Shown: in pieces, positions 24,240 through 35,204 of the stretch
Numbering within the stretch: position 1 is the stretch's first letter
Layout of the letters: every line of letters begins with the position of its first letter
NCBI GenBank assembly: GCA_038501625.1
Contig: JAZAYU010000932.1
Coordinates: forward strand, 1-64,000
Direction: 5' to 3'
Source: Corbicula japonica
Taxonomy: Eukaryota > Mollusca > Bivalvia > Venerida > Cyrenidae
Length of the DNA: 64,000 nt
Program-made: the position numbers and the translations under genes
Notes under the pieces: generated by a model
Seen by the model: only the letters and a program-made list of their open reading frames with translations
What the model was told of the DNA's origin: nothing
Database searches by the model: none

Positions 24240-26026
24240 CTTACAGAGGTAATTCGTTAGAATCCAGAGGCAATACAGTAAAATCCATTAGATGTGCACT
24301 GCACTAGTACAGTCTTATTATATGTTTTTTATTGTATGTATTGTCGAATAATGAAAGCCACAGTCGCTCTGCAGGGCTAACAGAGGCAATCGGTAGAATC
24401 CAGAGGCAATCCATTAGAATCTATTAGATGTGCATTGAACTAGTGCTGTCATTTAAATATGTTTTTCATTGAATTTATTGTCGAATGATGAAACACAAAG
24501 AAGCTCTGCAACGCTAACAGAGGCAATCCATTAGAATCCGACAAATGATGAAAAACACAGTAGCTCTGAAGAGGCAATCCATTTGAAATGCACCACACAA
24601 GTGCAGTAAAATTATATATTTTTTGTTAAATTTATTGTGGAATGATGAAAAACACAGTAGCTTTCAGGGATAACAGAGGCAATATGGTAGAATCAAGAGG
24701 TAATCCGTTAGAATCCATTAGATATGCAGTGCACTAGAACAGTCTAACTATATGATTTTCATTGAATTTTTTGTCAAATGATGAAAAATCCAGAGACAAT
24801 CCGGTAGAATCCATGTGATGTGCACTGCACTAGCGCAGTCTTCTAAAATATGTTTTGCATTGATCTTATTGTCGAATGATGAGAAACACAGTAGCTCTGC
24901 ACGGCTAACAGAGGCAATCCGGAAGAAACCAGAGGCAATCCATTAGAATCCATAAGATGTGCACTGCACTAGTGCAGTCTTATTTAATATGTTTTTCATT
25001 GAATTCATTGTCGAATGATGAAAAACACAGTAGCTCTTCATGGCTAGCAGAGGCAATCCATCAGAGTCCATTCGATGTCCACTGCACTAAATATAAAATA
25101 TTCGTTAAATTAATTGTCGAATGATGAAAAACACAGTAGGTTTGCAGGGCTAACAATCCGTTAGAATCCTGAAGCAATCGGCGATAGAATCCATTAGATG
25201 TGCACTGCACTAGTGCAGACTAACTATATGACTTTCTTTGAATTTTTCGTCAAATGTTGAAAAACACAGTAGCTCTGCAGGGCTGAAAGAGGCAATCACG
25301 TGAAGCCAGAGGCAATCCGATAAAATCCATTATATGTGCACTGCACTAGTACAGTCTTATTATATTTTTTTTTTAATTTATTGTCGAATGATTGGAAACA
25401 CAGTCGCTCGGCACGGCTTACAGAGGCAATCCGTTAGAATCCAGAGGCAATCCGATAGAATCCATTCGATGTGCTCTGCACTAGTGCAGTATAACTATAT
25501 GATTTTAATTGCATTTTTTGTCAAATAATGAAAAACACAGAAGCTCTATAGGGATAACAGAGGCAATCCGTTAGAATCCAGAGGCAATCCGATAGAATCC
25601 TTTGGATGAACAATGCACTAGTGCAGTCCAATTATATGTTTTTCAATAAATTTATTGTCAAATGATGAAAAACAAAGTAGCTCTGAACGGCTATTAGAGG
25701 TAATCCGTTTCAATCCAGAGGCAATCCGATAAAATCCATTAGATGTGCACTGCACTTGTGCAGTCTAAATGTATATTTTTCGTTAAATATATTATTGTCG
25801 AATGATGAAAAATACAATAGCTTTGCATGGCTAACAGAGGCAATAGGTTATAATCCTGTGGCAATCCGATAGAATCCATTAGATGTGCAGTGCACTAGTG
25901 CAGTCTAACTATAAATGATAGTGCCTCTGGCCGGGAGCGAACCCGCACCGTCACAGCGACAGCGCCTAGCCCTGCAATTCCCGCGACGCAGGATTTTAAG
26001 ATTTTCTTTGAATTTTTTGTCAAATA
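24240..26026 (+). repeat. ~137-bp tandem array, 12-13 units, each with a palindrome
   Basis: The unit carries 'CAGAGGCAATCCGTTAGAATC' themes, 'CATTAGATGTGCA', the palindrome CTGCACTAGTGCAG, an AT-rich segment and 'GTCGAATGATGAAAAACACA'. Landmarks recur about every 130-140 bp (24,381; 24,517; 24,672; 24,908; 25,049; 25,289; 25,420; 25,557; 25,694; 25,834). The last unit is interrupted by a SINE fragment at 25,915-25,990 and then resumes. Confidence 0.92.
25915..25990 (-). mobile_element. tRNA-derived SINE fragment inside the 137-bp array
   Basis: It matches the SINE copies at 60,190 and 60,447 (GAGCGAACCCGCACCGTCAC). On the minus strand it carries the B-box-like GGGTTCGCTCC. The 5' part with the A box is missing. 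It interrupts an array unit: CTAACTATA before, GATTTTC...GAATTTTTTGTCAAAT after. Confidence 0.8.
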
Positions 26027-26215
26027 AATTTATTTTGTTTAATGTCATGTAAAATTGTTATGTTCTAATGACAGGTAAAATTCAAAAGCTACATGTATAC
26101 ACTTTTGTAACATAGGTTCAATACACATATATAATAAATAATGGATTGTAACAGATGGCCATAAAATTTATATCACCTTATAAAATTATATTGAGAGGCT
26201 ATTAGTTATAATATG

Positions 26216-26262
26216 CTTTAAACCTGGGTCTTAGTATTAGACTAAAACCCAGTTTAAACTAA
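26216..26262. repeat. Imperfect palindrome
   Basis: TTTAAACCTGGGTCTTAGT on the left and ACTAAAACCCAGTTTAAAC on the right pair with few mismatches around a short loop. Confidence 0.65.
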
Positions 26263-26689
26263 CTGTCCAACACAGACAGAGCTTAATAGATCGTTAAATA
26301 GACCTGCACAACACCTTCAGTTATAAGGTACCGGTTATACAGGTTTTAAACAGGGATACAGTTTACAAAAACTGATGACGTAAAAACTGTATCGGAAAGC
26401 CAAATTATTGGACTAAAGACGCTAACGGATTGCCAATATAACCTGGTAACGAGATGAATGAAAACAACACAATGGTAAACAACTTAGTTTTACTCAGTTT
26501 TCGACGGTGTTTATCATTCGAATTTGTATATTTAAACAGAATAATTCTTAACTTATGCGATATAAAACGTAGACGTAGGTTGGAAGCAGTGGCCGGATGG
26601 TAAGGGCAGATACCTGCCTGCACCTTTATCTGTTTACAGTATTGTTTTCGTTCATAATTTTTCATCTATTATGATAGTTTTTGTTGTGT

Positions 26690-26795
26690 GGCAGATTTGG
26701 GCTGAAAATAGTAGCCTCGACCAGGACTCGAACCTCATATCTTCAGTTTACTATGCGAGCGGCTCGCCTCTACCATTTGAGCTACCTAGGCGGCT
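26690..26795 (-). mobile_element. tRNA-derived SINE, copy 1
   Basis: The minus strand reads as a tRNA-like head: the A box TAGCTCAAATGGTAGAG (about 26,768-26,784) and, about 40 nt on, a perfect B box GGTTCGAGTCC (26,723-26,733). The head is followed by GTCGAGGCTAC and a short body ending near GCAGATTTGGGC, which matches copy 2. It could be a tRNA pseudogene, but the shared non-tRNA body favours a SINE. Confidence 0.78.
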
Positions 26796-26799
26796 GGTA

Positions 26800-27045
26800 T
26801 GTAATCTAAGTTCATTCCTCCTAACTTGAGACATTTCCATTTTACTTGGCGAATGTCTGCAAGCATTTGCCTATGTTGGGGTTGAATACACCAGCCATAT
26901 GGTTCGCCCGAAGGGTAATCACCCTGTCCACGTTGATGTGGCAGATTTATTTGAAAGAATATCCTTGACCAAGACACAAACCTCCGACCTCCAGCTTACT
27001 GTGCTTGTTTCGCTACCAATTGAGCTACTGAGGCTGCTGGTATGA
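26800..27045 (-). mobile_element. tRNA-derived SINE, copy 2 with longer body
   Basis: The minus strand has the A box TAGCTCAATTGGTAGCG (about 27,010-27,026) and a decayed B box. The body runs through 'AAATCTGCCACATCAACG' and 'TTCGGGCGAACCATATGG' to about 26,800. It abuts the head of copy 1, so two related copies lie head-to-tail. Confidence 0.72.
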
Positions 27046-27304
27046 AATCTACTACAGTTGTATTTACTCTCAGTTTCTAATTAACAGGAGTGTAAAAATA
27101 TGGCTATTATATATAATATAACACGATCCTGTGAATTTTCGGAATATTATATTTTCCGAAAACTTTTTTTTTCATTTTGAAAGCAAGGCAGCTTTATTAT
27201 ACATCATTCGAAAGCGTGTAACTTCAACTCTTAATTTGGAAATTTTCATGGTGGAACTTTGAAAATTAACAGAAATATTGCAAAAAAACATGGTTAAAAA
27301 ACAT

Positions 27305-27535
27305 GCGATTCCGACCGGAACGAAAATTCTTCCGATTGGAAAACATGTTTTTCCTTTCGGAATTTCGCGGTTCCAATCGGAATCAGTCCTGTCGGCAAAT
27401 TCCGATAGGAAACATTCCGACAAAACATTTTCCGATCGGAATTTTTCTATATACACTAATTCCGATTGGAATCATTCCGAATGGAATTTGTTGATTATTT
27501 TCCGATAGGACTCATTCCATTCGGAAATTCCACTT
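27305..27535. repeat. Cluster of TTCCGATNGGAA palindromes
   Basis: About eleven full or near copies of the motif lie in 230 bp, for example TTCCGACCGGAA, TTCCGATTGGAA, TTCCGATCGGAA, TTCCGAATGGAA and half sites TTCCGATAGGA. Spacing is irregular (about 14-35 bp). The strand-symmetric, stop-free motif explains the overlapping open frames on both strands. Confidence 0.85.
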
Positions 27536-27689
27536 AATAAGTTATGAAACAATCCAGACTTCTTTCGATCATTCAGTCGTACCTGACATTCATCATTATA
27601 CATTCATTTTATTATAATATTCAATAAGGGCGTATGAAATCGTCATCGCACTGTTCAATTTAAAAGTAATATGATATGATACTGACAAA

Positions 27690-27721
27690 AACATAATAAT
27701 AATAATAATAATAATAATAAT
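27690..27721. repeat. (ATA)n microsatellite
   Basis: An uninterrupted run of about ten ATA/AAT trinucleotides. Confidence 0.95.
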
Positions 27722-27724
27722 GTT

Positions 27725-30495
27725 TTTACTATGCATTAGTTTGACATCTTTTTACCGGACCCAAAAATTCCAAGTGATCCAATTAAATGGTACTAGATTT
27801 TAGCACTTTATTTACAAATACAAATGGCGCATCTGTATAGGTAACATGCAGAGTGCGCAAAACTATTGCCATGTGCTTTCTCAACAGTTCAAACCCATTT
27901 ATGTGACAAGAAGTTTAACTTAACTAGACCGTATTGCTACAATTATCACGAGAATTTGCAGTTGTTGCATGAACATCTATTTTTTGTATCTTTTAAGCGA
28001 TGTTTGCCACCCTCGTTTAGACCACGATCCATTTCTATATAGCTGTTCATACAATGAAAATAAATCTGAGCGGGCGACTCAAGTTGGGGAGTCCCTTGGC
28101 AGCGTGCGCAACCTGTTAGCAACCGGATGATACATGGTTTAGATTCAGATATAGCGGTGTGCGCATGAAGTTGTTTTCATGCGAATTCAAGTTCACAAAC
28201 CTATATATCTCACCAAGAGAGAAATCGGTTCAGGAAAATAGAATAAAAGTTTAATTATTTGTTATGGTTCTCTTTCGATTTGACTCGGAGTAGTCCTTTA
28301 CACCAGTTTTGATATTCTTGGCTAGTAAGATCATTTATGGGTCAATAGAGACCTGTTATGCTAACGATAACTAATTTGCATTAAAAGTAGTGCTACATGT
28401 CTGAATATGCTAGCAGTTTAATCCTTTTCATTGCTTATTTTGACATCATATATTTAAGATCGAGCAAAGACAGTCCTATATTTTCCCTGTCAACATTAAC
28501 CGTAATTTCGTCAGTAATTTCTGCTATAAAAATTGTGTTCAACTTAATGTAAAAGCCTTATTTTCGGGAGCAGAAAATTTCCGTGGTTTTTGGTAAAGTT
28601 ACACTTATGTGGATCGACCTGCACACGAAATTTAGAGTCCATAAAAAAATTAATTCACTGAATTATTAATTATTGAACTTATGGCTGTGGTGTGCAATTA
28701 AATCATTCTATTTCGCGCGGGTTTAATTTTCGCGTATTTCGCGCTGCGACAAGAGCGCGAAATTCAACCCCAGCGAAATCAAACCATGTAACAGTGTTTC
28801 TTTAAAGGAAAACACAGTTGCGTGAATTCATGCCCCCGCGACTTTGTTTATACGGGGTTTGCGCGAAAATTCGTCCCCGCGAAATATAATGATACTGCAG
28901 TTATTTGTTTTGACCAGCAATTGTAGTTCTAAATTACCATGGCGCAATGAAGAACAAATTTTATTTTTATTTAGACTGCTCATAAGTCATTTGAACGCCA
29001 ATTTAAAGGTTAAAAAATATTTTGTTCAATGGAAATCCAGTATTTTTCAATTTTGGGGAAAATTTATTTCTTTATTTCTCTACTAACGCGTCATTGAATG
29101 ATTTCCCAGTATTACTAAGTAAATATGCTACCATGCTGAAATAAGGTAGCTAGCTGAAATGTTGAATACATGTTCTTATATTAAAGTAAAAGAAAACAAC
29201 TTACAGCTAAATTCAAATATCTATTTTGTTTCATAATTCTACAGTTTATTGTCAAAATCATATTGATATTTAATTTCATAATTGACTGTGTTTAAAATAC
29301 ATGGGACATAATAAAATAAATTACTACAAAGAATTAAATACGGCTTTTCATTCATATCAAAATCTCTTTATTTAATTAAATACGGCTTTTCATTCATATA
29401 AAAAATCGTTAGGCTATTGGATATGTATATAGGTTAATGAATTTACGGACTATAATCAGCATAGCGCAGCGCAGCCGCGCGACCAGCTAAAGTTTTAGAT
29501 TGCTCTGTCATGTATAAGCACTTACCGACTTAGTGGTTGAAATTATAATTGGTAAAATACTAGTATTCATTTTATAACAGGTTTCAATCCGTCTGGTTTC
29601 CGTCGACAGTAAAGAACGCGAATACACCTTCTGTATTTATTTCTGTAGTTCAATTTGATTATTAAAAATATAGATAACTTAGTCTATTTAATTCCGTAAA
29701 CAACGTTTGTGTAACGGTTTTCACATGCTTATTAAATGTTCAATATAAATGTTATTCCCAAAAATAATAATGCAGTTCAGATAATCCTGTAATGAGCGTT
29801 TTTCTGCTAAGTTGAATGTATTATTACGCATGTAAAATCCCTCAAATTCCGGTAAATTATCTGCTTCGAGCAAACATTACCATGACAACTTTAAGGGATA
29901 TGGCCATCTTATCAGTTATAAAATTATGAAACGGCTTTCAAAGTATGTGCAGCAATTTATTCTTCCTTTATAGGGTAATAATGGTTGAAATTATTTTAAG
30001 CCAATGACAATGCAGTATTTTTCAAATATTTCGAACCTTAATTCCCATAAAGTCGCGCGTCGGAAATGTGTTTAATAAAGGTCGATTTCCTCTATATAAT
30101 CTAGTGAATCTAACAGCGAGCAGCGCCGATCGTGATCAGACTACACGGATGAGCGCGTTGATCTGGATATAAACTCTTTTGCCATGTTATGAATGATTTA
30201 TTAATGAAGGAAATGGTAAAATGGAACTTCCACGGACGAACCCTTGTTTCTCATCCCAAGGACAGACTGCTACACAGGTTTTTTCCCTAAGAATTAGTTT
30301 GTTCTCATGGTGTTTTCAGATAAAGAAATGTCATAATTCACTTTCTATAATATTATCTCAGTACATGTTTACGGGCCATTTAATGAGAACGTCACAAAAC
30401 TACTTTCAGTTTGACTATTGATCGTTTGCACACCGATACATGGTAATTTAGGCGGCGACTGTTTTGTCAGTTACAAAAATAATTTCGACCATTAT
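27725..30495. other. Intergenic stretch with small CG-rich palindromes
   Basis: I see no gene. 28,714-28,788 is an inverted-repeat segment (CGGGTTTAATTTTCGCG ... GCGCGAAATTCAACCCC), and 28,811-28,884 has a similar CCCCGCGA / GCGCGAAAATTCG theme. AATTAAATACGGCTTTTCAT is duplicated 48 bp apart at 29,333-29,405. Confidence 0.5.
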
Positions 30496-30499
30496 ATAC

Positions 30500-30600
30500 G
30501 TTATAGTTTATTTAGAGGCTTGTATGAAAAATTAAACGGTCGCCCAGCTGCCCTAGGTCGACCGTTTAATTTTCATACAAACCTCCAAATAAACTATAAC
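30500..30600. repeat. Long near-perfect inverted repeat (about 42-bp arms)
   Basis: The left arm (30,500-30,542) begins GTTATAGTTTATTTAGAGGC and the right arm (30,559-30,600) ends GGAGG-equivalent CCTCCAAATAAACTATAAC. Only two or three mismatches or gaps separate the arms. The loop is about 16 nt and itself contains CAGCTG and CCTAGG. It could be a small MITE or a recent snap-back event. Confidence 0.9.
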
Positions 30601-30604
30601 CTAT

Positions 30605-33570
30605 ACTTATTTTTACATCTACATGTAACATATTGATCGATTTCAAACCGAATTGCGAATATATCATTAATTACAAATGTCCATAGTTCCATATCTTTTT
30701 TAGTAACTGACATATACTGGTATCACTGCTTCTTCTCCGTGAATGAACCATAAAGCCTGGCTACAAAGATCATTGCCAGTGTGGGTGCCAGTTGCAAGAA
30801 TGCCGCTGCAAGAAAGCAACAGCTTAACGAGCGGTTCCTGGCGTGTTTGTTTGTTTTGTTTTTTTTTGTAAAACGCATTATTTAGACCCGAAAAAGATCC
30901 ACTAGAAATGATGAACAAATAACTTCCTCTGTTAAAAATCTATCCCTCTTTTTCTTAAATACTTTTATCTTATTATCTATTTTCTATGATTATTTTTAAT
31001 CACTTCTATAATCTGCACTATCCTAATTATTTATTTCGACTATAACATGCATAAGGCTAGAATAGCCACTGGTCTGATAAAAAGTTTTTTTGTCTTTTTA
31101 TAGTTTTATGCATCCTAACAAAATGTTATAATAGCCAGTCTATTTTCTGCCCTACTGCATTGAGAGTGATGTTTGTTTGGAGGATGTAGACTGGCTAATG
31201 ATCCTGTTTTTAAATCAAATAAATTAACTTTAAATTGACTCTAGAAGTGTCACATTACGGTGTATATCGGCATTCCCTCAACTCGTGATGTTAAGAATTT
31301 AGTGAATACGTGTATTAAGTAAACTTATAAATACTAAATAAATTGCAATGGTTGATTTGTTAATACCTATCGTGTTTATTTGAAGTTGGAATAGGACTTT
31401 AGTTGTTCAGAAATGGCTTGATTAAGTATATTACATTACGTAATTGTGTAAGCTTAAGAGATAGTTAATCTGAATAACGTGGTAAACTTGATTCATAAAA
31501 CTAAGACTCGGCATAAAATTACTTGTAAAATCGAATTTACTTAAGGTTGGAAATTCAGTAACCGGCTTAGCAATGATCGTCAAGTTGAAACATCTTTTCG
31601 CGTGATTCTATTTGCTCGAGCTCTTGCTCGTTTCCGGAGAGATCTCAACTCTGCGATACCTGAAAATACATATTATGATAATATTTGCGCGAGCTCTCCC
31701 TCGTTTCCGGAGAGATCTCAACTCTATGCTCGCGAATTTCCATTTGTCAATTCTGAGACAGGTTAACGTATCAACGGATTACTGACTTGTGAGACTGGTC
31801 TCCATTCTTAGATTCGGGGCTTTATGTTACATGTATGATGAGGTTTTTTTGAATGCGGAACAGGTCCTAAAAGTTAAATCACAGTAATCATATTGAGCCT
31901 CCGAATGCATTTTTAAAGATTTTAGTGTAAGTGCTTTATCTTTATGTGATTTTATGTTTTTCTGGAACAAATTTAAAAAATCATGCTGAAATTGAGTTGC
32001 AATTTAATAACCAAGCCAAACTTGATCATTATGATTACAATGACAATTAGTTTTGTGACGACGCAGACAACACACGCTATAGAACAAATTTTTGAAGTAT
32101 ACTGCGATATTCTGTTTTGAGATTAAAAGTTAACTACCTCAGCATCATACATATTCAAGCTCGGATGTAGGATTTCTGGAAATGAGGTTCGTTTGCGATA
32201 GTTGTATAATATTGATAATTTCCAACTTTCTTATCAAAATCTCCGTGAACATAAAACATTTCTCCCCCCACACTTCTTAAAAAAGGAGGGTTCAAACAAC
32301 CTCACTGAACACTTTCTGGATCCGCCCCAGTATATTCTACTTAAAGTTTTGAAAAACTAGCGATCCGCCCCGTTTAAACTATGGTCGTTCTATTAATTTT
32401 AAAAAAAATATGTGCAAACTGAATAAAAAAGGAGAGAGGTAATTTGTTGATTGATATAACCTTCACATAGAAAAAAGTTATTGCGATATACTGTTTTTAT
32501 TGCGAATCCTGTTTTGAGGTTTAAGTTATGCTTTACTGAATTTTGTAAAGGCAAAAATTGATCCAATAATAATAACATGTAATTGTTACATTAGAAACGC
32601 AACTGTTTTAAACAGGAAATATATCTGGATTTATATATTTTGTGTTTAATGAAGTTGCGCTTCTAATTTCTTTGACGATAAATATAACTGCTGAAAGTAA
32701 TTAGAAACTCAACACGAAATATACTTCGTGTTTAAAGAAGTTGCGTTGCTATTGCAATTTATCGAAATCGACTTGCTTGGGCCTGGGGCATTAACTTGCA
32801 TTGAATTTCGCGGTTTAGTAAAATGAAAAACGTGACATTTCATTATGCACTAAATAAATTAATAATTTTCACCTCTGCTGTAAAATGATACCAGATGCGA
32901 ATTCAAGAACACAAGACACATTCCTCATAACGTGTATTATTTTTTGTGATTAAGGACTCGTTACCAGTTAGATCTTTTATCAATTGTGGACGTTTTGTAC
33001 GTGGGAAATAGCAAATGTGTCCAAAACAAAGTATTGTTGTATTTAATGTAGATGGTGATGTTTTGTTGTTATTGAACACACATAAAGTTTCTGTATTTAT
33101 ATTTAAGTTCACTTTGATTATTAATAACAATAAATAACTAATAATTCTGTAAACAATATTTGTGTCAGATATTCCCGTACAAGGTTTTCATTTGCTAAGT
33201 AAATGTGTCCAATATAAAACTTTATTTCTAAAATGCATTTAGGTGAACTTTAATAACTAATGGTATTACTTCGCTTGTATTTTTAATTAAGTTGTTTCTT
33301 AATATGCGGTCACGGTTGATTTTACGTATGGATGTAAAATCCCTAAAATTCCGATAATTTATCTGCCTCGGGCAATATAACCATGACAACTTTAATGGAT
33401 ATCAACTCCTTATTGATAATAAAAGTGTCAACCGCTTACAAAGAATTAAAGATTATTAATTATTAAACTAAGTATTAAACTGATATTGATACTATACTTT
33501 AAAAATATGAAACACAGTGAATATTTAAATTAAAGGACACTTTATTTGACAAAACAACAGAAAATCGTCA
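30605..33570. other. Unannotated intergenic stretch
   Basis: No gene was recognised. CTCGTTTCCGGAGAGATCTC is repeated 73 bp apart (31,627 and 31,700). ATTAGAAACGCAACT and AGTTGCGCTTCTAAT form a 15-bp-arm hairpin at about 32,591-32,667. Confidence 0.45.
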
Positions 33571-33573
33571 TTT

Positions 33574-33596
33574 TTGGGGGGCGCTTAGCCCCCCAA
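33574..33596. repeat. G/C hairpin
   Basis: TTGGGGGGC and GCCCCCCAA pair perfectly around a five-base loop, in an otherwise AT-rich area. Confidence 0.8.
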
Positions 33597-33604
33597 TGCA
33601 TTTA

Positions 33605-33920
33605 CCGATTTCTCAAGGTTACTACCATTTGAACTCATTTAGGCTTGCAACTACGCAAGGCGAAGTAGTTCCAAGAGGTTATCACAATATTCAGGTTATT
33701 GTAATACCCTATCACTTGTCAGGCGTGATGGCCATTTTAAACACTTAGTTGTTAACTTTTAAAGTACTAAATGGTCAATACATTTTAATGTACTAAATGA
33801 TCAATTTTACTGCTGTATGAATTCCTACCTTTTAATACCGATTGAACACATTTAGGCTTGTACATACGTCGGACAAAGTAGTCCCATGCATCATAGAATA
33901 TTCAGGTAATTGTAAAACGG
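33605..33920 (+). repeat. Two-copy diverged repeat (~215 bp apart)
   Basis: 'TTTAGGCTTG..A.TACG', 'AAGTAGT.CCA' and 'AATATTCAGGT.ATTGTAA' occur in the same order at 33,635-33,705 and 33,850-33,918. The separating sequence also contains a repeated 'GTACTAAATGRTCAAT'. Confidence 0.65.
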
Positions 33921-34009
33921 ACAGACAGTTTTATGTATATTGATTAACAAAATAGTTCATCTTTTTGTCATGTGAACGTATTTATTTCTGCTACGTTTAC
34001 ATTCAAGCA

Positions 34010-34984
34010 GACATCCCGGACCAGACAACCCGGACCATATTTAGGGACATCCCGGAGTATGTTAAAGGACATCCCGGACCACGTTAGTATACGGGACCAA
34101 AGAAAATTGACTGTTTCACTGCGCATGTCTGGACTTTCAGCAGGCAGCGACAGTAGTAAACCAATTTTGTCTGGCGACTATAATCGCCAGAGAATCCTAG
34201 CTTAGCGAGCTTAAGTTATCTTTCCTTGAGGTTTAAATATAGGCGATATATAACCCAGATATTCTAGTAAAGTACCTGCTGCTGGAGATTAACAGTTTAA
34301 CACCAGTTAGTGTTGGATTAAAATACAACAAACTCAGAGTCATATTGCAAGATGCATGTTTACCATTATCCCAACAGGGTTGCTGATAGCAATTTGATGC
34401 CACTTCACTCTCGGTCAATGATTTATTTGAATGGAATGCCTACTAAATTGAGACATGTTAAACCTTCGAGTTGCACAAAATCTGCACAATGTTTGTCATA
34501 ACATGTCGTTCAGTGCAGTGCGATGTTTACACCGTCTAGTTGCTGGTTTAATAAAGTATAAGCTGTACCTCTTCTTTATTGTGCACATTTTCTCTTTATC
34601 CATGTCAAGTTTTATCATGAATTATTGTGACGAGCAATAGGCCTAGTTCATAAGAAGCTGCAGAGAAAATATTAAAATAGATACAGCAAGCAAGTGTGAC
34701 GTCATCCAGCAGCCAATCAGAGGCCTCTAGTTTTTGGTTTACAACAGTCGTTTATTTTCTGATAACGACGGAGAAAGAGTCTAAAAAGAAAATTACTTAA
34801 AATTATGTTTATTAAACAAATCTAATTGTTTTTGTTGTTGTTTAATTTTCATTTTAAGCGAGTGTTTATTAATGCGTTAATGCTGACATAAAAGTTGGCA
34901 GCATTTATATTGGTCCGGGTGTCCTTATATATGGTCCGGGTTGTCTGGTCCGGGATGTCCGCTGGTCCGGGATGTCCGTAAACC
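34010..34984. mobile_element. Foldback-type element C carrying a dispersed repeat core
   Basis: Left array 34,010-34,095 has about four units of GACATCCCGGACCA. Right array 34,911-34,976 has about four inverted units. Reading inward, a GACAACCCGGACCATAT variant directly follows the first aligned unit in both arms. The right end carries GGTTTACG (minus strand, 34,977-34,984) just outside the array, like the termini of elements A and B. The left terminus is not recognisable and I find no target duplication, so the left end is probably rearranged or lost. The core (34,107-34,785) matches 6,946-7,690. No transposase is visible. Confidence 0.75.
34107..34785 (+). repeat. Dispersed repeat core, copy 2 (inside foldback element C)
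   Basis: It begins TTGACTGTTTCACTGCGCAT and ends near GATAACGACGGAGAAAGAGT, collinear with 6,946-7,690. It lies between the two inverted arrays of element C, about 30 bp from the left array and 125 bp from the right one. Confidence 0.85.
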
Positions 34985-35204
34985 GCGTATAGATACGAAC
35001 TACTCCGCCGAAAAGCGTCACTTTCCCGCAAAACGACATTTTGTTGTGCTGTTGCAGAAAGTATCATTATACACAGTTCCAAGTGCGAAACAAGAGAGGT
35101 AAGTGTATTTAAACAATCCCTCAGACTCAATTGTTCTTATTTGTTATGTGAGTGTGCCTTTTTCCTGCATTTATTCGTGCCAAAACTTTCACAAAGTGTT
35201 GACG

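Noticed and set aside
27172..27508. Overlapping open frames on both strands rich in Ile-Pro-Ile-Gly or Arg/Glu
   Set aside because: They are by-products of the stop-free palindromic TTCCGATNGGAA cluster.
34985..34992. GCGTATAG as a target duplication of element C
   Set aside because: No matching 8-mer was found at the left end. The shared CGTAT at 33,977 is too short and misplaced.
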